Source of the DNA: Chitinophagales bacterium
GTDB taxonomy: Bacteria > Bacteroidota > Bacteroidia > Chitinophagales > UBA10324
NCBI GenBank assembly: GCA_026786335.1
Contig: JAJAYG010000443.1
Span: 1-7,469 of the forward strand
Length of the DNA: 7,469 nt
Direction of reading: 5' to 3'
The position numbers and the translations under genes were made by a program. Every line of letters begins with the position of its first letter. Within the stretch, counting starts at the first letter, position 1. Shown here piece by piece: positions 1-7,236 of this stretch. The notes beneath the pieces are model-generated. The model saw nothing but the letters and a program-made list of their open reading frames with translations, ran no database searches and was not told the DNA's origin.

Positions 1-1207
1 ATCCAAATGAAGCTACAGTTGCAGACAAAACAACCATTGATGCTCGCGGTACACCTGCAACACCTTTACTGGTAAGCATTAAAGTAAGAAGCATAATTAT
101 TTGCTGACCTATCTCGAGGTGAATACCTGCAGCTTGTGCAACAAAAATTGAAGCGAGAGAAAGGTAAAGTGTAGTTCCATCTAAGTTAAAACTGTATCCT
201 GTAGGAAGAACGAAGGCAACGATTTTACGGGGCACGCCAAAAGCTTCCATGTTTTCCATGGCAATGGGCAATGCAGATTCTGAACTGGCAGTAGCAAAGG
301 CAACTGTAACAGGTTCGCTTACAGCATTAAAAAATTTCTTTATCGAAATTCTGGCAATCAGCATTACTGGAAATAAAATCAAAAGAATGAATGCGGCCAG
401 TGCTGCATAAAGAGTAAGTAGCAGTTTTAATAAATTTGAAAACACTTCGATACCAAATGTTGCAACCGTAAAACTGATTGCCCCAAACACTGCGAATGGG
501 GCAAAATACATTACGATGTTTGTGAACTTAAACATCACTTCACCCAAACCTTCACAAAATTCGAGCACAGGTTTTTTCTTCCTTTCACTAACCATTGATA
601 ATCCTATTCCGAAAATAATACTAAACACTACAATTTGCAGAACCTGACCTTCGGCAATTGACTTGGCAATGTTCTCAGGAAAAATATGCAGAATAATATC
701 GTGTGCATTTTGTGGTTTTGGTAATGCTTCGGGCACCATATTTTGCGGAAGCGGAACTCCTACACCCGCCTTTGAAATATTGATTGCTACAAGACCTATC
801 AAAAGTGCAAAAGTTGTAATCAATTCAAAATATATAATTGATTTAATTCCCATTCTGCCAACCTGTTTTAAGTTAGCATGCCCGGCAATACCTGAAACCA
901 GCGTTCCGAATAGCAATGGAGCAATAATGGTTTTAATAAGATGAAGAAATATTTCGCTTAGAATTTTTAGCTGTACTGCATAGGTTGGAAAATCGTAGCC
1001 AAATTCAAAACCTGCAACCAAAAAAATAAGAATCCATCCGGTTACACTTTTTCTTTGAAAGCCATGAACTAGTAAAACTGCAATGCATAAGTACCGCAAT
1101 GTTGTTAGCACTTCAACAGGAATTACAGCAACGTTTTCAAGTTCTAAGAAATGAAGAAGAGCAGTGAGTCCAGATAAAATTCCAAAAAGCAAAAGAGATT
1201 TTTTCAT
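1..1207 (-). CDS. Dicarboxylate/amino-acid:cation symporter (DctA/GltP, SDF family), C-terminus beyond window
   Basis: Inner-membrane secondary transporter that probably imports dicarboxylates or acidic amino acids with Na+ or H+. The frame is open from the ATG at 1207-1205 to the left edge, giving 402 residues without a stop. Family hallmarks are visible: the serine-rich hairpin motif ASSESALP (about residues 307-314), GVPRKIVAFVLPTGYSFNLDGT (about 324-345, with the NLDGT cation/substrate motif of TM7) and SKGVAGVPRAS (about 380-390, second hairpin). The final helix with the substrate-binding Asp/Asn lies outside the window. The canonical first helix and the segment FLHLIKTIIAPLLF start only near residue 55. 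Before them are two further hydrophobic stretches (about 4-21 and 37-50), an apparent N-terminal extension. No other Met occurs before residue 119, which supports this start. It diverges from the ligase gene at 1344. The family is clear; the substrate (glutamate, aspartate, C4-dicarboxylate or other) cannot be assigned. Confidence 0.93.
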   Translation of the reverse strand, partial: MKKSLLLFGILSGLTALLHFLELENVAVIPVEVLTTLRYLCIAVLLVHGFQRKSVTGWILIFLVAGFEFGYDFPTYAVQLKILSEIFLHLIKTIIAPLLFGTLVSGIAGHANLKQVGRMGIKSIIYFELITTFALLIGLVAINISKAGVGVPLPQNMVPEALPKPQNAHDIILHIFPENIAKSIAEGQVLQIVVFSIIFGIGLSMVSERKKKPVLEFCEGLGEVMFKFTNIVMYFAPFAVFGAISFTVATFGIEVFSNLLKLLLTLYAALAAFILLILFPVMLIARISIKKFFNAVSEPVTVAFATASSESALPIAMENMEAFGVPRKIVAFVLPTGYSFNLDGTTLYLSLASIFVAQAAGIHLEIGQQIIMLLTLMLTSKGVAGVPRASMVVLSATVASFG

Positions 1208-1343
1208 GGTATGATGATCACGAATATAAGTGCAATTTTAAAACATGCCATTGGGAATTTTCTTAACAATGATCAGAATCATATTATTAAAATAATTTCA
1301 GCGTTATTTTGCACGGAAACAATTTGCATTTACAAAGTTTGCT
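1208..1343. promoter_or_regulatory. Divergent intergenic region with small inverted repeats and 15-bp-spaced TTTGC repeats
   Basis: This 136-bp spacer must hold the start signals for both the leftward symporter and the rightward ligase gene. Two adjacent inverted repeats are visible: ATGAT/ATCAT (1269-1273 and 1278-1282) and ATTATT/AATAAT (1283-1288 and 1291-1296). TTTGC occurs three times at exact 15-bp steps (1308, 1323, 1338), the last ending just before the ligase ATG. On the minus strand, TATATTCG (1228-1221) resembles a Bacteroidota -7 element (TAnnTTTG) for the symporter, but I see no matching -33 TTG. On the plus strand, 1304-1311 (TTATTTTG) is a similarly weak candidate. The promoter role is inferred from gene orientation; no individual box is convincing. 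Confidence 0.4.
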
Positions 1344-2906
1344 ATGAGTGAAATTTTTCTTTCTCAGGAAAATATTGAAACAAGTAATGTAATTCCTCAT
1401 CCTGGTTCTGATGAGGAGCAGCGATTATACAAACTTATGCAGAACAAGTTTGCTAAGGAGTACAATAATATTTTCCCGAATATTTCTGCTGCAAAAACAA
1501 TTGTGATTGTTCCAAGTTTAAGTGTAGATCAGGAAATACTTTCAAAGGTAAGTGGCTCAGTACACTATGAAGAAAGATTACTCTGTTTGCTGATGCTTTT
1601 AAGAATGCCACGTACACAAATTATCTATCTCACAAGTGTTCCTATAGATCCCGTAATTGTTGACTACTACCTGCATTTGTTGCCGGGAATTACCGGTTAC
1701 CATGCAAGGCAACGATTAACAATGATGAGTTGCTTTGATGCTGCAGCAAAACCACTCACAGAAAAAATTTTAGAGCGACCTAGATTAATGGAGCGAATTA
1801 GAAAATTAATTCTTCCCGGTCATCCTGCACACATTGCTTGTTTCAACATGACGGCACTCGAGAGAACGCTTTCAATTCAATTACAATTGCCCGTTTATGG
1901 AATTGATCCTGACCTTCTGCATTTTGGAACCAAGAGCGGAAGCAGAAAAATATTTAAAGAATGTGGCCTTACTGTTCCCGAAGGTTTCGAAGATCTTTCT
2001 GATGAAACAGATATCGTTGAAGCACTAACAGAGTTAAAAATGAAAAATGCTTCGCTTGAAAAAGCTGTTGTAAAAATGAATGAAGGTTTTTCGGGTGAAG
2101 GAAATGCCGTATTTGATTTTAGTAATTCACCACAGAACGGAGCCCTGAAAAAATGGGTGAAAGGAAAATTGCGGGCGAAGCTGGAAATAGTTGCATCAGA
2201 TCTGCAGTATGAATTATTTATAGAGAAGTTTAAATCAATGCAAGGAATTGTAGAAGAATTTATTCCAGGCAAAGAAAAAATGTCACCATCTGCACAATGC
2301 AGAATTGATCCGCTTGGCAAAGCAGAAGTATTATCAACGCACGATCAGGTATTGGGAGGCATTGAAGGGCAGGTATTTCTGGGAGCTAATTTTCCCGCAC
2401 AACCAGCTTATGCAAAAGAGATTGGTTTAATGGGAAAAGAAATTGCCCACAAACTTCGGGACAATGGCGTGATCGGAAGATTCAGTGCAGATTTCATTTC
2501 AGTAAAAAAAGAAAACAAGTGGAAACATTATGCACTGGAATTAAATTTAAGAAAAGGAGGAACTACACATCCGTTCCTGATGTTGCAAGGATTGACTGTT
2601 GGAAACTACGATATCGAGAAAGGAGTGTACCTCACCGCTAACGGACAACCACGTTACTATTTCAGTTCAGATAACTTGAAGAGTGACAAATACATTGGAC
2701 TAACGCCGCATGACTTAATTGATATTGCAATGTTTAACCGGTTGCAATATGATGGAAGTCTTCAACAGGGTGTAATGTTTCATTTAATAGGCGCACTCTC
2801 GCAGTATGGTAAACTCGGCGTAGTTTGTATTGGTGATACTGCAAGCCGTGCAAATGCTTTCTACAGAAGAACTGTGCAAGTATTAAACAGAGAAGGGAAA
2901 CAATGA
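1344..2906 (+). CDS. PGM1-like ATP-grasp peptide/carboxylate-amine ligase
   Basis: A probable cytoplasmic ATP-dependent ligase joining a carboxylate to an amine through an acyl-phosphate. It resembles the pheganomycin peptide ligase PGM1 family. The 520 residues show an N-terminal pre-ATP-grasp region (about 1-190); an ATP-grasp start at KSGSRKIF (197-204); the nucleotide-binding stretch VVKMNEGFSGEGNAVF (242-257); VEEFIPG (303-309); and a metal-binding region with D383 in SADF plus E399 and N401 in ELNLRKGGTTHP. The C-terminal segment (about 455-515), containing GVMFHLIGALSQYGKLGVVCIGD, matches the PGM1-type C-terminal domain. All key ATP-grasp elements look intact, so the enzyme should be active. 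The acceptor and donor are unknown. No precursor peptide, adenylation protein or other natural-product gene is adjacent. The gene ends with tandem TGA codons (2904-2909). The ATG at 1344 is used because the frame upstream is not supported by homologous-looking sequence. Family recognition is from memory of motifs, not a search. Confidence 0.85.
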   Translation: MSEIFLSQENIETSNVIPHPGSDEEQRLYKLMQNKFAKEYNNIFPNISAAKTIVIVPSLSVDQEILSKVSGSVHYEERLLCLLMLLRMPRTQIIYLTSVPIDPVIVDYYLHLLPGITGYHARQRLTMMSCFDAAAKPLTEKILERPRLMERIRKLILPGHPAHIACFNMTALERTLSIQLQLPVYGIDPDLLHFGTKSGSRKIFKECGLTVPEGFEDLSDETDIVEALTELKMKNASLEKAVVKMNEGFSGEGNAVFDFSNSPQNGALKKWVKGKLRAKLEIVASDLQYELFIEKFKSMQGIVEEFIPGKEKMSPSAQCRIDPLGKAEVLSTHDQVLGGIEGQVFLGANFPAQPAYAKEIGLMGKEIAHKLRDNGVIGRFSADFISVKKENKWKHYALELNLRKGGTTHPFLMLQGLTVGNYDIEKGVYLTANGQPRYYFSSDNLKSDKYIGLTPHDLIDIAMFNRLQYDGSLQQGVMFHLIGALSQYGKLGVVCIGDTASRANAFYRRTVQVLNREGKQ

Positions 2907-3004
2907 TGAACTGATTCCGTTTAAGAAAAGCTGCCCATTGTCTGTTGATATACTCAATAAAGTAAACTCATAGATGAAATTGTTGGATTCACCGTAATGA
3001 ATAA

Positions 3005-3032
3005 TTGTAATAAAAAATAAGTCTTAATTTTA
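3005..3032 (+). promoter_or_regulatory. Probable Bacteroidota-type promoter of the lectin gene
   Basis: TTG at 3005-3007 is followed after exactly 17 bases by TAATTTTA at 3025-3032. This fits the Bacteroidota housekeeping consensus TTG-N17-23-TAnnTTTG except for the last base. Transcription would begin near 3039, leaving a leader of about 23 bases before the ATG at 3062. The assignment rests on motif and spacing only; the region is very AT-rich, so a chance match is possible. Confidence 0.5.
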
Positions 3033-3061
3033 TAGTCACAAAAATGATGATTTAAACAATC

Positions 3062-4534
3062 ATGAACAGAGTAAATAAATTCTGCTTTTTGCTTTTGACA
3101 TCAATATTGATTTTGGCTAACACCTATATCAAAGCTCAGGCTACATGGAGTACTGTTAATGGAATTGTGCTTGGTGGAGATTACTATCAGATTACCAAAA
3201 ATCAAAATCATAAGAAGGGTGCTTTCTGGAATGTAGATATGATCGATCTCGATAAGCCATTCCAGCTTTATTTTAAATTTAATTTTGGAAACAGCAACAA
3301 CGGCGCCGATGGAATTGCAATCGTGTTTCAAAAATCTCCTTCAGGAATTTATGCCATCGGTGATGATGGAGCTAACATGGGTTATGCCTCTTCAGGTACG
3401 CCGGTACTTTCTCCTTCAATCGATTTAGAATTTGATACTTATGATGATGGTGCCTGGCTATATAATGATATACCCGATGATCACTTAGCCATTAATTGGA
3501 ATGGCAGCACTAACAATGTTCTGCATTGGGCTTCTCCTCTATTGCCCAATGGAGGAAACGTTGAAGACAATCTTTATCACATTGTTCATGTTACGTGGGA
3601 GCCTACAACTACCACAATGGAAATATATTATGAATGTACATTGATAAAAACTTTTGTGTGGGATTTAAAGAATTGGGGATTTGGCGGCGACAATCTTATT
3701 TACTACGGTGTTACAGCTGGCACCGGTTCAGCAGACAATGCTCATAACTTCTATGATCTTTATCACACAGCAGGCGCTGATTTAACAATTTGCCCCGGCG
3801 ATCCTGTTACATTGGAGGCCAGTTCAAATTTTACTACTTATTCATGGTCACCTTCAGTTGGGTTGTCATGTACCAATTGCATCAACCCCGTTGCAGATCC
3901 TTCAATAGATACCAAGTATATATTTACCGGAACGGTTGGTTGCCTTACAATTACAGATACCGTTGACCTTACAACTTATTGCAATCCATTGCCTATTGAG
4001 TTGGTTTATTTTTCTGCAGCGTGCTCAAAACAAACTGTTGAATTGGATTGGTCAACAGCTTCGGAATTAAACAATGATTATTATGTGCTTGAAAGATCAT
4101 CAGATAATTTACACTTTGCTTCTATCGGTACTGTAGATGCTGCGGGGAATTCTTCTTCTGCAAAAAATTATTCCTTTATCGATCAAAATCCATTAATGGG
4201 AGGGGCGTATTACAGACTGAAACAGGTTGACTTCAATGGCTCATCTACATTTTCAAAAGTGCAATCGGTTAGTTGCAATTCTGAATTAGGAATTTTTATT
4301 TATCCCAATCCTTCAGAAACAGAAACAATTTTACAGATTCAATCCTCTGAAAAAACTAATGCTGTTTGTGAAATCATGAATGTTTCAGGCAATGTTGTTT
4401 TTAAAAAAGAAATTCAGTTGTTGCAAGGCAGCAATGAATTGCAGATTGATGAAAGCCATTTTGCAAAAGGAATTTACGATGTATCTCTTGTATCCCGTAA
4501 TAAAGTGGTTCATACATTATTGGTTGTGCAATAA
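3062..4534 (+). CDS. Secreted L-type lectin-like protein with T9SS type A sorting domain
   Basis: A predicted exported glycan-binding protein, secreted or anchored at the cell surface by the type IX system. The 490 residues read as a mosaic. A Sec signal peptide spans 1 to about 25-27 (hydrophobic core 8-20, then KAQA). An L-type (legume) lectin-like fold (about 28-235) carries GADGIAIVFQ (81-90), SIDLEFDTYDD (119-129, with the acidic residues expected near the Ca2+/sugar site) and YYGVTAGTG (about 214-222). An Ig/PKD-like module (about 240-307) contains YSWSPSVGLSCTNCINPVADP with a CxxC pair (C270, C273). The LPIELVYFSA module (310-405) is typical of Bacteroidota secreted proteins. The T9SS C-terminal sorting domain (about 408-490) includes IYPNPSE (413-419) and the end KGIYDVSLVSRNKVVHTLLVVQ. 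No catalytic domain is present, so adhesion or glycan recognition is inferred; the ligand is unknown. The gene appears to have its own promoter just upstream. Confidence 0.9.
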   Translation: MNRVNKFCFLLLTSILILANTYIKAQATWSTVNGIVLGGDYYQITKNQNHKKGAFWNVDMIDLDKPFQLYFKFNFGNSNNGADGIAIVFQKSPSGIYAIGDDGANMGYASSGTPVLSPSIDLEFDTYDDGAWLYNDIPDDHLAINWNGSTNNVLHWASPLLPNGGNVEDNLYHIVHVTWEPTTTTMEIYYECTLIKTFVWDLKNWGFGGDNLIYYGVTAGTGSADNAHNFYDLYHTAGADLTICPGDPVTLEASSNFTTYSWSPSVGLSCTNCINPVADPSIDTKYIFTGTVGCLTITDTVDLTTYCNPLPIELVYFSAACSKQTVELDWSTASELNNDYYVLERSSDNLHFASIGTVDAAGNSSSAKNYSFIDQNPLMGGAYYRLKQVDFNGSSTFSKVQSVSCNSELGIFIYPNPSETETILQIQSSEKTNAVCEIMNVSGNVVFKKEIQLLQGSNELQIDESHFAKGIYDVSLVSRNKVVHTLLVVQ

Positions 4535-4543
4535 TTTTTTTTA

Positions 4544-4562
4544 TTGAACTGAAATAGTTCAG
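4544..4562. repeat. Short inverted repeat between lectin and permease genes
   Basis: TGAACT (4545-4550) and AGTTCA (4556-4561) form a 6-bp stem, extendable by a T-G wobble pair, around a GAAAT loop. A run of eight T (4535-4542) precedes it on the plus strand, immediately after the lectin stop codon. A T run before the stem is the wrong order for a classical rightward terminator, and on the minus strand the stem is followed by A rather than T. It could be an operator for the downstream permease gene or a weak terminator. The structure is visible; the function is undetermined. Confidence 0.35.
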
Positions 4563-4585
4563 CATCATTCTATCTTCACATCACA

Positions 4586-5473
4586 ATGCGGCGTGCTTTT
4601 CTTCTTCTTCACTTTTCAATTTTTCTCTGGGGCTTTACCGGAATTTTTGCCAGAGCCATTGATCTTACCGAAGGTGTTTTGGTTTGGTACCGAATGTTGC
4701 TTACATCGCTTTGCTGGATTGCAATCGGTTACTTTTCAAAACGGGTGAAACTGTTGCCTGTAAAAGAAATCTTTAACATCAGTTTTGTTGGATTATTGGT
4801 GGCAGTTCATTGGTTGTTCTTTTACGGCTCAATTAAGTATTCAAATATTTCTATTGGCATGAGTTGTTTGCCCATGATTGCAGTGTTCTCTTCGATTCTT
4901 GAACCCATAATTACCCGCGACAAATTCAAGTGTAATGAGTTTATGCTTGGCTAGCTAGAATTGGCCGGTATGTTTTTAATTTTTCAGTTCTCAGAAATTT
5001 ACAGAACCGGAATTGTTCTTGGCCTCATCTCAGCATTGCTTGGTTCTGTGTTTACCATTCTCAATAAAAAAATGCTGAGCAAATACAACAGCGAAACTGT
5101 TACTACTTACGAATTGTCTTCGGGTTTTATTTACCTCACACTGTTGATGCCTTTTTATCTGTGGGTTTTCCCAACTGATAAATTAATTCCAACACAACAT
5201 GATTGGGTGCTCCTGTTTTTTTTCGTTGTGGTGTGCACCGTAATTCCTTTTAATCTTTCATTAAAAGCATTGCATAAACTTTCAGCATTTACCAGCAACC
5301 TCTCCATTAATATGGAACCTGTGTACGGAATATTTTTAGCGGTAATTTTTTACCACGAACAAAAAGATTTGAATGCCGGATTTTATACCGGTGCTGCAAT
5401 TATTCTTTTCTCAGTGGTGCTTTACATGATCGTGCGCTTCAGGCATAAGATAAGAGAATGGATACCGGCTTAA
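4586..5473 (+). pseudogene. EamA/DMT-family permease interrupted by an in-frame amber codon
   Basis: An inner-membrane drug/metabolite transporter-family permease (two EamA repeats, about ten helices); the substrate is unknown. Codons 1-122 carry FSIFLWGFTGIFARAI, LVWYRMLLTSLCWIAIGY, VHWLFFYGSIKYSNISIGMSC and a LEPII segment. Codon 123 is TAG (4952-4954). The same frame then continues for codons 124-295 with GMFLIF, GIVLGLISALLGSVFTILNKK, VCTVIPFNLSLKALHKLSAFTSNLSINMEPVYGIFLAVIFYHE and FYTGAAIILFSVVLYMI. The total length of about 295 codons is normal for the family and nothing seems inserted or deleted, so one base substitution explains the break. A restart downstream could use TTG 4961 or ATG 4970, but half of a ten-helix permease is unlikely to transport. 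The gene begins 51 bp after the lectin stop and ends in tandem TAA codons. Pseudogene, sequencing error and readthrough cannot be distinguished here; the first two are favoured. Confidence 0.85.
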
Positions 5474-5505
5474 TAAATCAAGAAATTATTTTTTCATTTC
5501 ATGAA

Positions 5506-5533
5506 TTAAAAAAATCATCACCCCTTTTTTTAA
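5506..5533. terminator. Possible bidirectional AT-only terminator between convergent genes
   Basis: The permease and purE genes converge here with 94 bp between them. TTAAAAAAA (5506-5514) and TTTTTTTAA (5525-5533) are exact reverse complements forming a 9-bp stem around a 10-base loop (5515-5524). The T run lies in the right arm for rightward transcripts and the A run gives a U tract for leftward ones. With no G-C pairs the stem would be weak. The call depends mainly on position. Confidence 0.3.
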
Positions 5534-5567
5534 AAAAAATTGTGAGTGTTATCGAAGAAAGAAATGA

Positions 5568-6062
5568 TTATTTGTGAACTAACGTTTTAACTTTCTTCAT
5601 TACCTCGTCATTCATTTTTGTTTTATAATCAAGCATCATTTTTCTCAATGCATTATTTTTAACAGAAAGAATTTGTACAGCAAGCAGCCCTGCATTCTTG
5701 GCGCCATTCAAGGCTACAGTGGCAACCGGAACACCACCCGGCATTTGAAGAATGGAAAGAATAGAATCCCAGCCATCAATAGAGTTAGAAGATTTTATCG
5801 GCACACCTATTACAGGCAATGGTGATATTGCTGCAACCATTCCGGGAAGATGTGCAGCTCCGCCAGCACCGGCAATTATTACTTCGACACCTCTTTTATG
5901 CGCCTGTTCCGAAAACTTAAATAATCTTTTTGGAGTTCTGTGGGCCGACACAATTGTTATTTCATACGGCACTTGAAATTCTTTTAAAATTTTTGCTGCT
6001 TCCTCCATAATCGGAAGGTCAGAATCGGAACCCATTACTATACTTACAATTGGTTTTACCAT
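5568..6062 (-). CDS. purE: N5-carboxyaminoimidazole ribonucleotide mutase (PurE class I)
   Basis: A cytosolic enzyme of de novo purine synthesis that moves the carboxylate of N5-CAIR to carbon 4, giving CAIR. The 164 residues are the usual class I length. Signature motifs are GSDSDLP (11-17, phosphate/nucleotide binding), SAHRTP (39-44, with the catalytic-site His41), [11 protein letters not shown] (65-75, His71) and [13 protein letters not shown] (about 104-116). Class I enzymes act on the PurK product, and purK lies directly upstream. The purE ATG (6062-6060) is inside the last codons of purK, in the string ATGGTAA, so the genes overlap by 7 bp and are probably translationally coupled. The start gives the expected short N-terminus, [15 protein letters not shown]. 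No residue is missing. Confidence 0.97.
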   Translation of the reverse strand: MVKPIVSIVMGSDSDLPIMEEAAKILKEFQVPYEITIVSAHRTPKRLFKFSEQAHKRGVEVIIAGAGGAAHLPGMVAAISPLPVIGVPIKSSNSIDGWDSILSILQMPGGVPVATVALNGAKNAGLLAVQILSVKNNALRKMMLDYKTKMNDEVMKKVKTLVHK

Positions 6063-7213
6063 GCTTTAGCTTTTAATTTTTGTTTAACAATTTCTGCTTT
6101 TTCTATTGCTTCATTGATAGTTGATGCAAGAACCGTCACATGTCCCATTTTGCGAAAAGGTTTGGTTTTCTTTTTTCCATATAGATGAATCTTAACTCCG
6201 TCAATGCTCATACACTCTGTTATCCCTTCATACTTTACGGCACCATCATGATCCGGTTCACCCAAAAGATTAATCATTACTGCAGGCAATTTAAGTTGTG
6301 TGCTTCCGAGTGGAAAATTAAAAATTGCTCTCAAGAGTTGCTCGTACTGTGATGTAACTATACTTTCAATGGTGTGATGCCCGCTGTTATGCGGGCGAGG
6401 AGCAACCTCATTGATCCAAATTTTATTTTCTTTGTCAAGAAACATTTCCACGGCAAGAATGCCCCGAAGGTTTAAAGAAGAAATTATTTTGATTGCTAAA
6501 TCAATCGCTTCAGAAACGATAGAATCATTCAATGAAGCAGGACAAATTAGTTTCTCAATAAGATTTGCTTTTTCATTAAATTCCATTTCAACAATAGGAA
6601 AACATCTTACCTCACCTCTTTCATTTCTTGCTGCAATAATTGATATTTCTTTTGCAATTTCTACAAGGTCTTCAATTACGGAAATTCCTTCAAGCAAATT
6701 ATTTATATCATTTTCATTTTTAATTACCGAAACACCTTTACCATCATAACCTCCTTTACAAAGTTTCTGTACAAAAGGAAATTTTAATTCTCCTTGGCGT
6801 AAAGCATTTTCTATTTCAATTTTATTGTTGAATAATTTGAATGAAGAACTTGGAATTTTATGTTGAGCATAAAATTGTTTCTGCAATCCTTTATCCTGAA
6901 TAATTTCCAAAATATCCGGGTCAGGATTTATTCTCTTTCCTTCCTGCTTTAATTTTTTAAGCGCATCAATATTTACACTTTCAATTTCGAAAGTGATCAT
7001 GTCAACCATCTTCCCGAAATTGTAAACATCATCGAAGTCAAGATGATTTCCTTTCACGAATTGTGTACAGCAGGTGGAAGCGGGGCATTGCTCATCTGCA
7101 TCAAGAACAAAAGTTTTTACATCCCAGTTACTTGCAGCAAGCACAAGCATCTTTCCTAATTGTCCGCCGGCAATAATTCCAAGTTTAAATTCAGATGTTA
7201 CGAGTTGTTCCAT
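6056..7213 (-). CDS. purK: N5-carboxyaminoimidazole ribonucleotide synthase (PurK), ATP-grasp
   Basis: A cytosolic ATP-grasp enzyme: AIR + ATP + bicarbonate gives N5-CAIR + ADP + Pi. The 385 residues match the family length. An N-terminal pre-ATP-grasp Rossmann-like region shows [13 protein letters not shown] (11-23). The ATP-grasp core shows FVQK (147-150), the glycine-rich loop GGYDGKGV (154-161), metal ligands around E266 (AVEMF) and E279 ([15 protein letters not shown], 277-291), and [19 protein letters not shown]. The C-terminal domain has [21 protein letters not shown]. The start ATG (7213-7211) places GGQLGKM at its normal distance from the N-terminus; there is no strong Shine-Dalgarno site. 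The gene begins 23 bp after the stop of an SbtA-like bicarbonate transporter on the same strand and overlaps purE by 7 bp, which suggests one transcript. All expected motifs are intact. Confidence 0.97.
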   Translation of the reverse strand: MEQLVTSEFKLGIIAGGQLGKMLVLAASNWDVKTFVLDADEQCPASTCCTQFVKGNHLDFDDVYNFGKMVDMITFEIESVNIDALKKLKQEGKRINPDPDILEIIQDKGLQKQFYAQHKIPSSSFKLFNNKIEIENALRQGELKFPFVQKLCKGGYDGKGVSVIKNENDINNLLEGISVIEDLVEIAKEISIIAARNERGEVRCFPIVEMEFNEKANLIEKLICPASLNDSIVSEAIDLAIKIISSLNLRGILAVEMFLDKENKIWINEVAPRPHNSGHHTIESIVTSQYEQLLRAIFNFPLGSTQLKLPAVMINLLGEPDHDGAVKYEGITECMSIDGVKIHLYGKKKTKPFRKMGHVTVLASTINEAIEKAEIVKQKLKAKAW

Positions 7214-7236
7214 TTAATGAATTCAATTATTTGATT

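Noticed and set aside
663..944. Plus-strand open frame of 93 codons
   Set aside because: It is antisense to the symporter gene, whose family motifs continue through this stretch.
1895..2320. Minus-strand open frame of 141 codons inside the ligase gene
   Set aside because: It lies fully opposite a strongly supported ATP-grasp coding region, and its translation has no recognisable domain or membrane pattern.
2987..3002. ATTCA/TGAAT inverted repeat as a terminator for the ligase gene
   Set aside because: The stem is 5 bp, AT-rich and not followed by a T tract.
3101..3331. Minus-strand open frame of 76 codons
   Set aside because: It is antisense to the signal peptide and lectin start of a well-supported gene.
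4961..5473. Second half of the permease as an independent gene starting at TTG 4961
   Set aside because: It is in frame with the upstream half and supplies only the second EamA repeat; the two parts form one normal-length family member broken by a stop.
5752..5976. Plus-strand open frame of 74 codons
   Set aside because: It is antisense to conserved purE motifs.
6411..6749. Plus-strand open frame of 112 codons
   Set aside because: It is a shadow of purK on the opposite strand; the translation is low-complexity Ser/Ile/Phe-rich.
1344..7213. Ligase and PurK as parts of one ATP-grasp biosynthetic cluster
   Set aside because: They are on opposite strands, separated by the lectin and permease genes, and PurK is an ordinary housekeeping enzyme.
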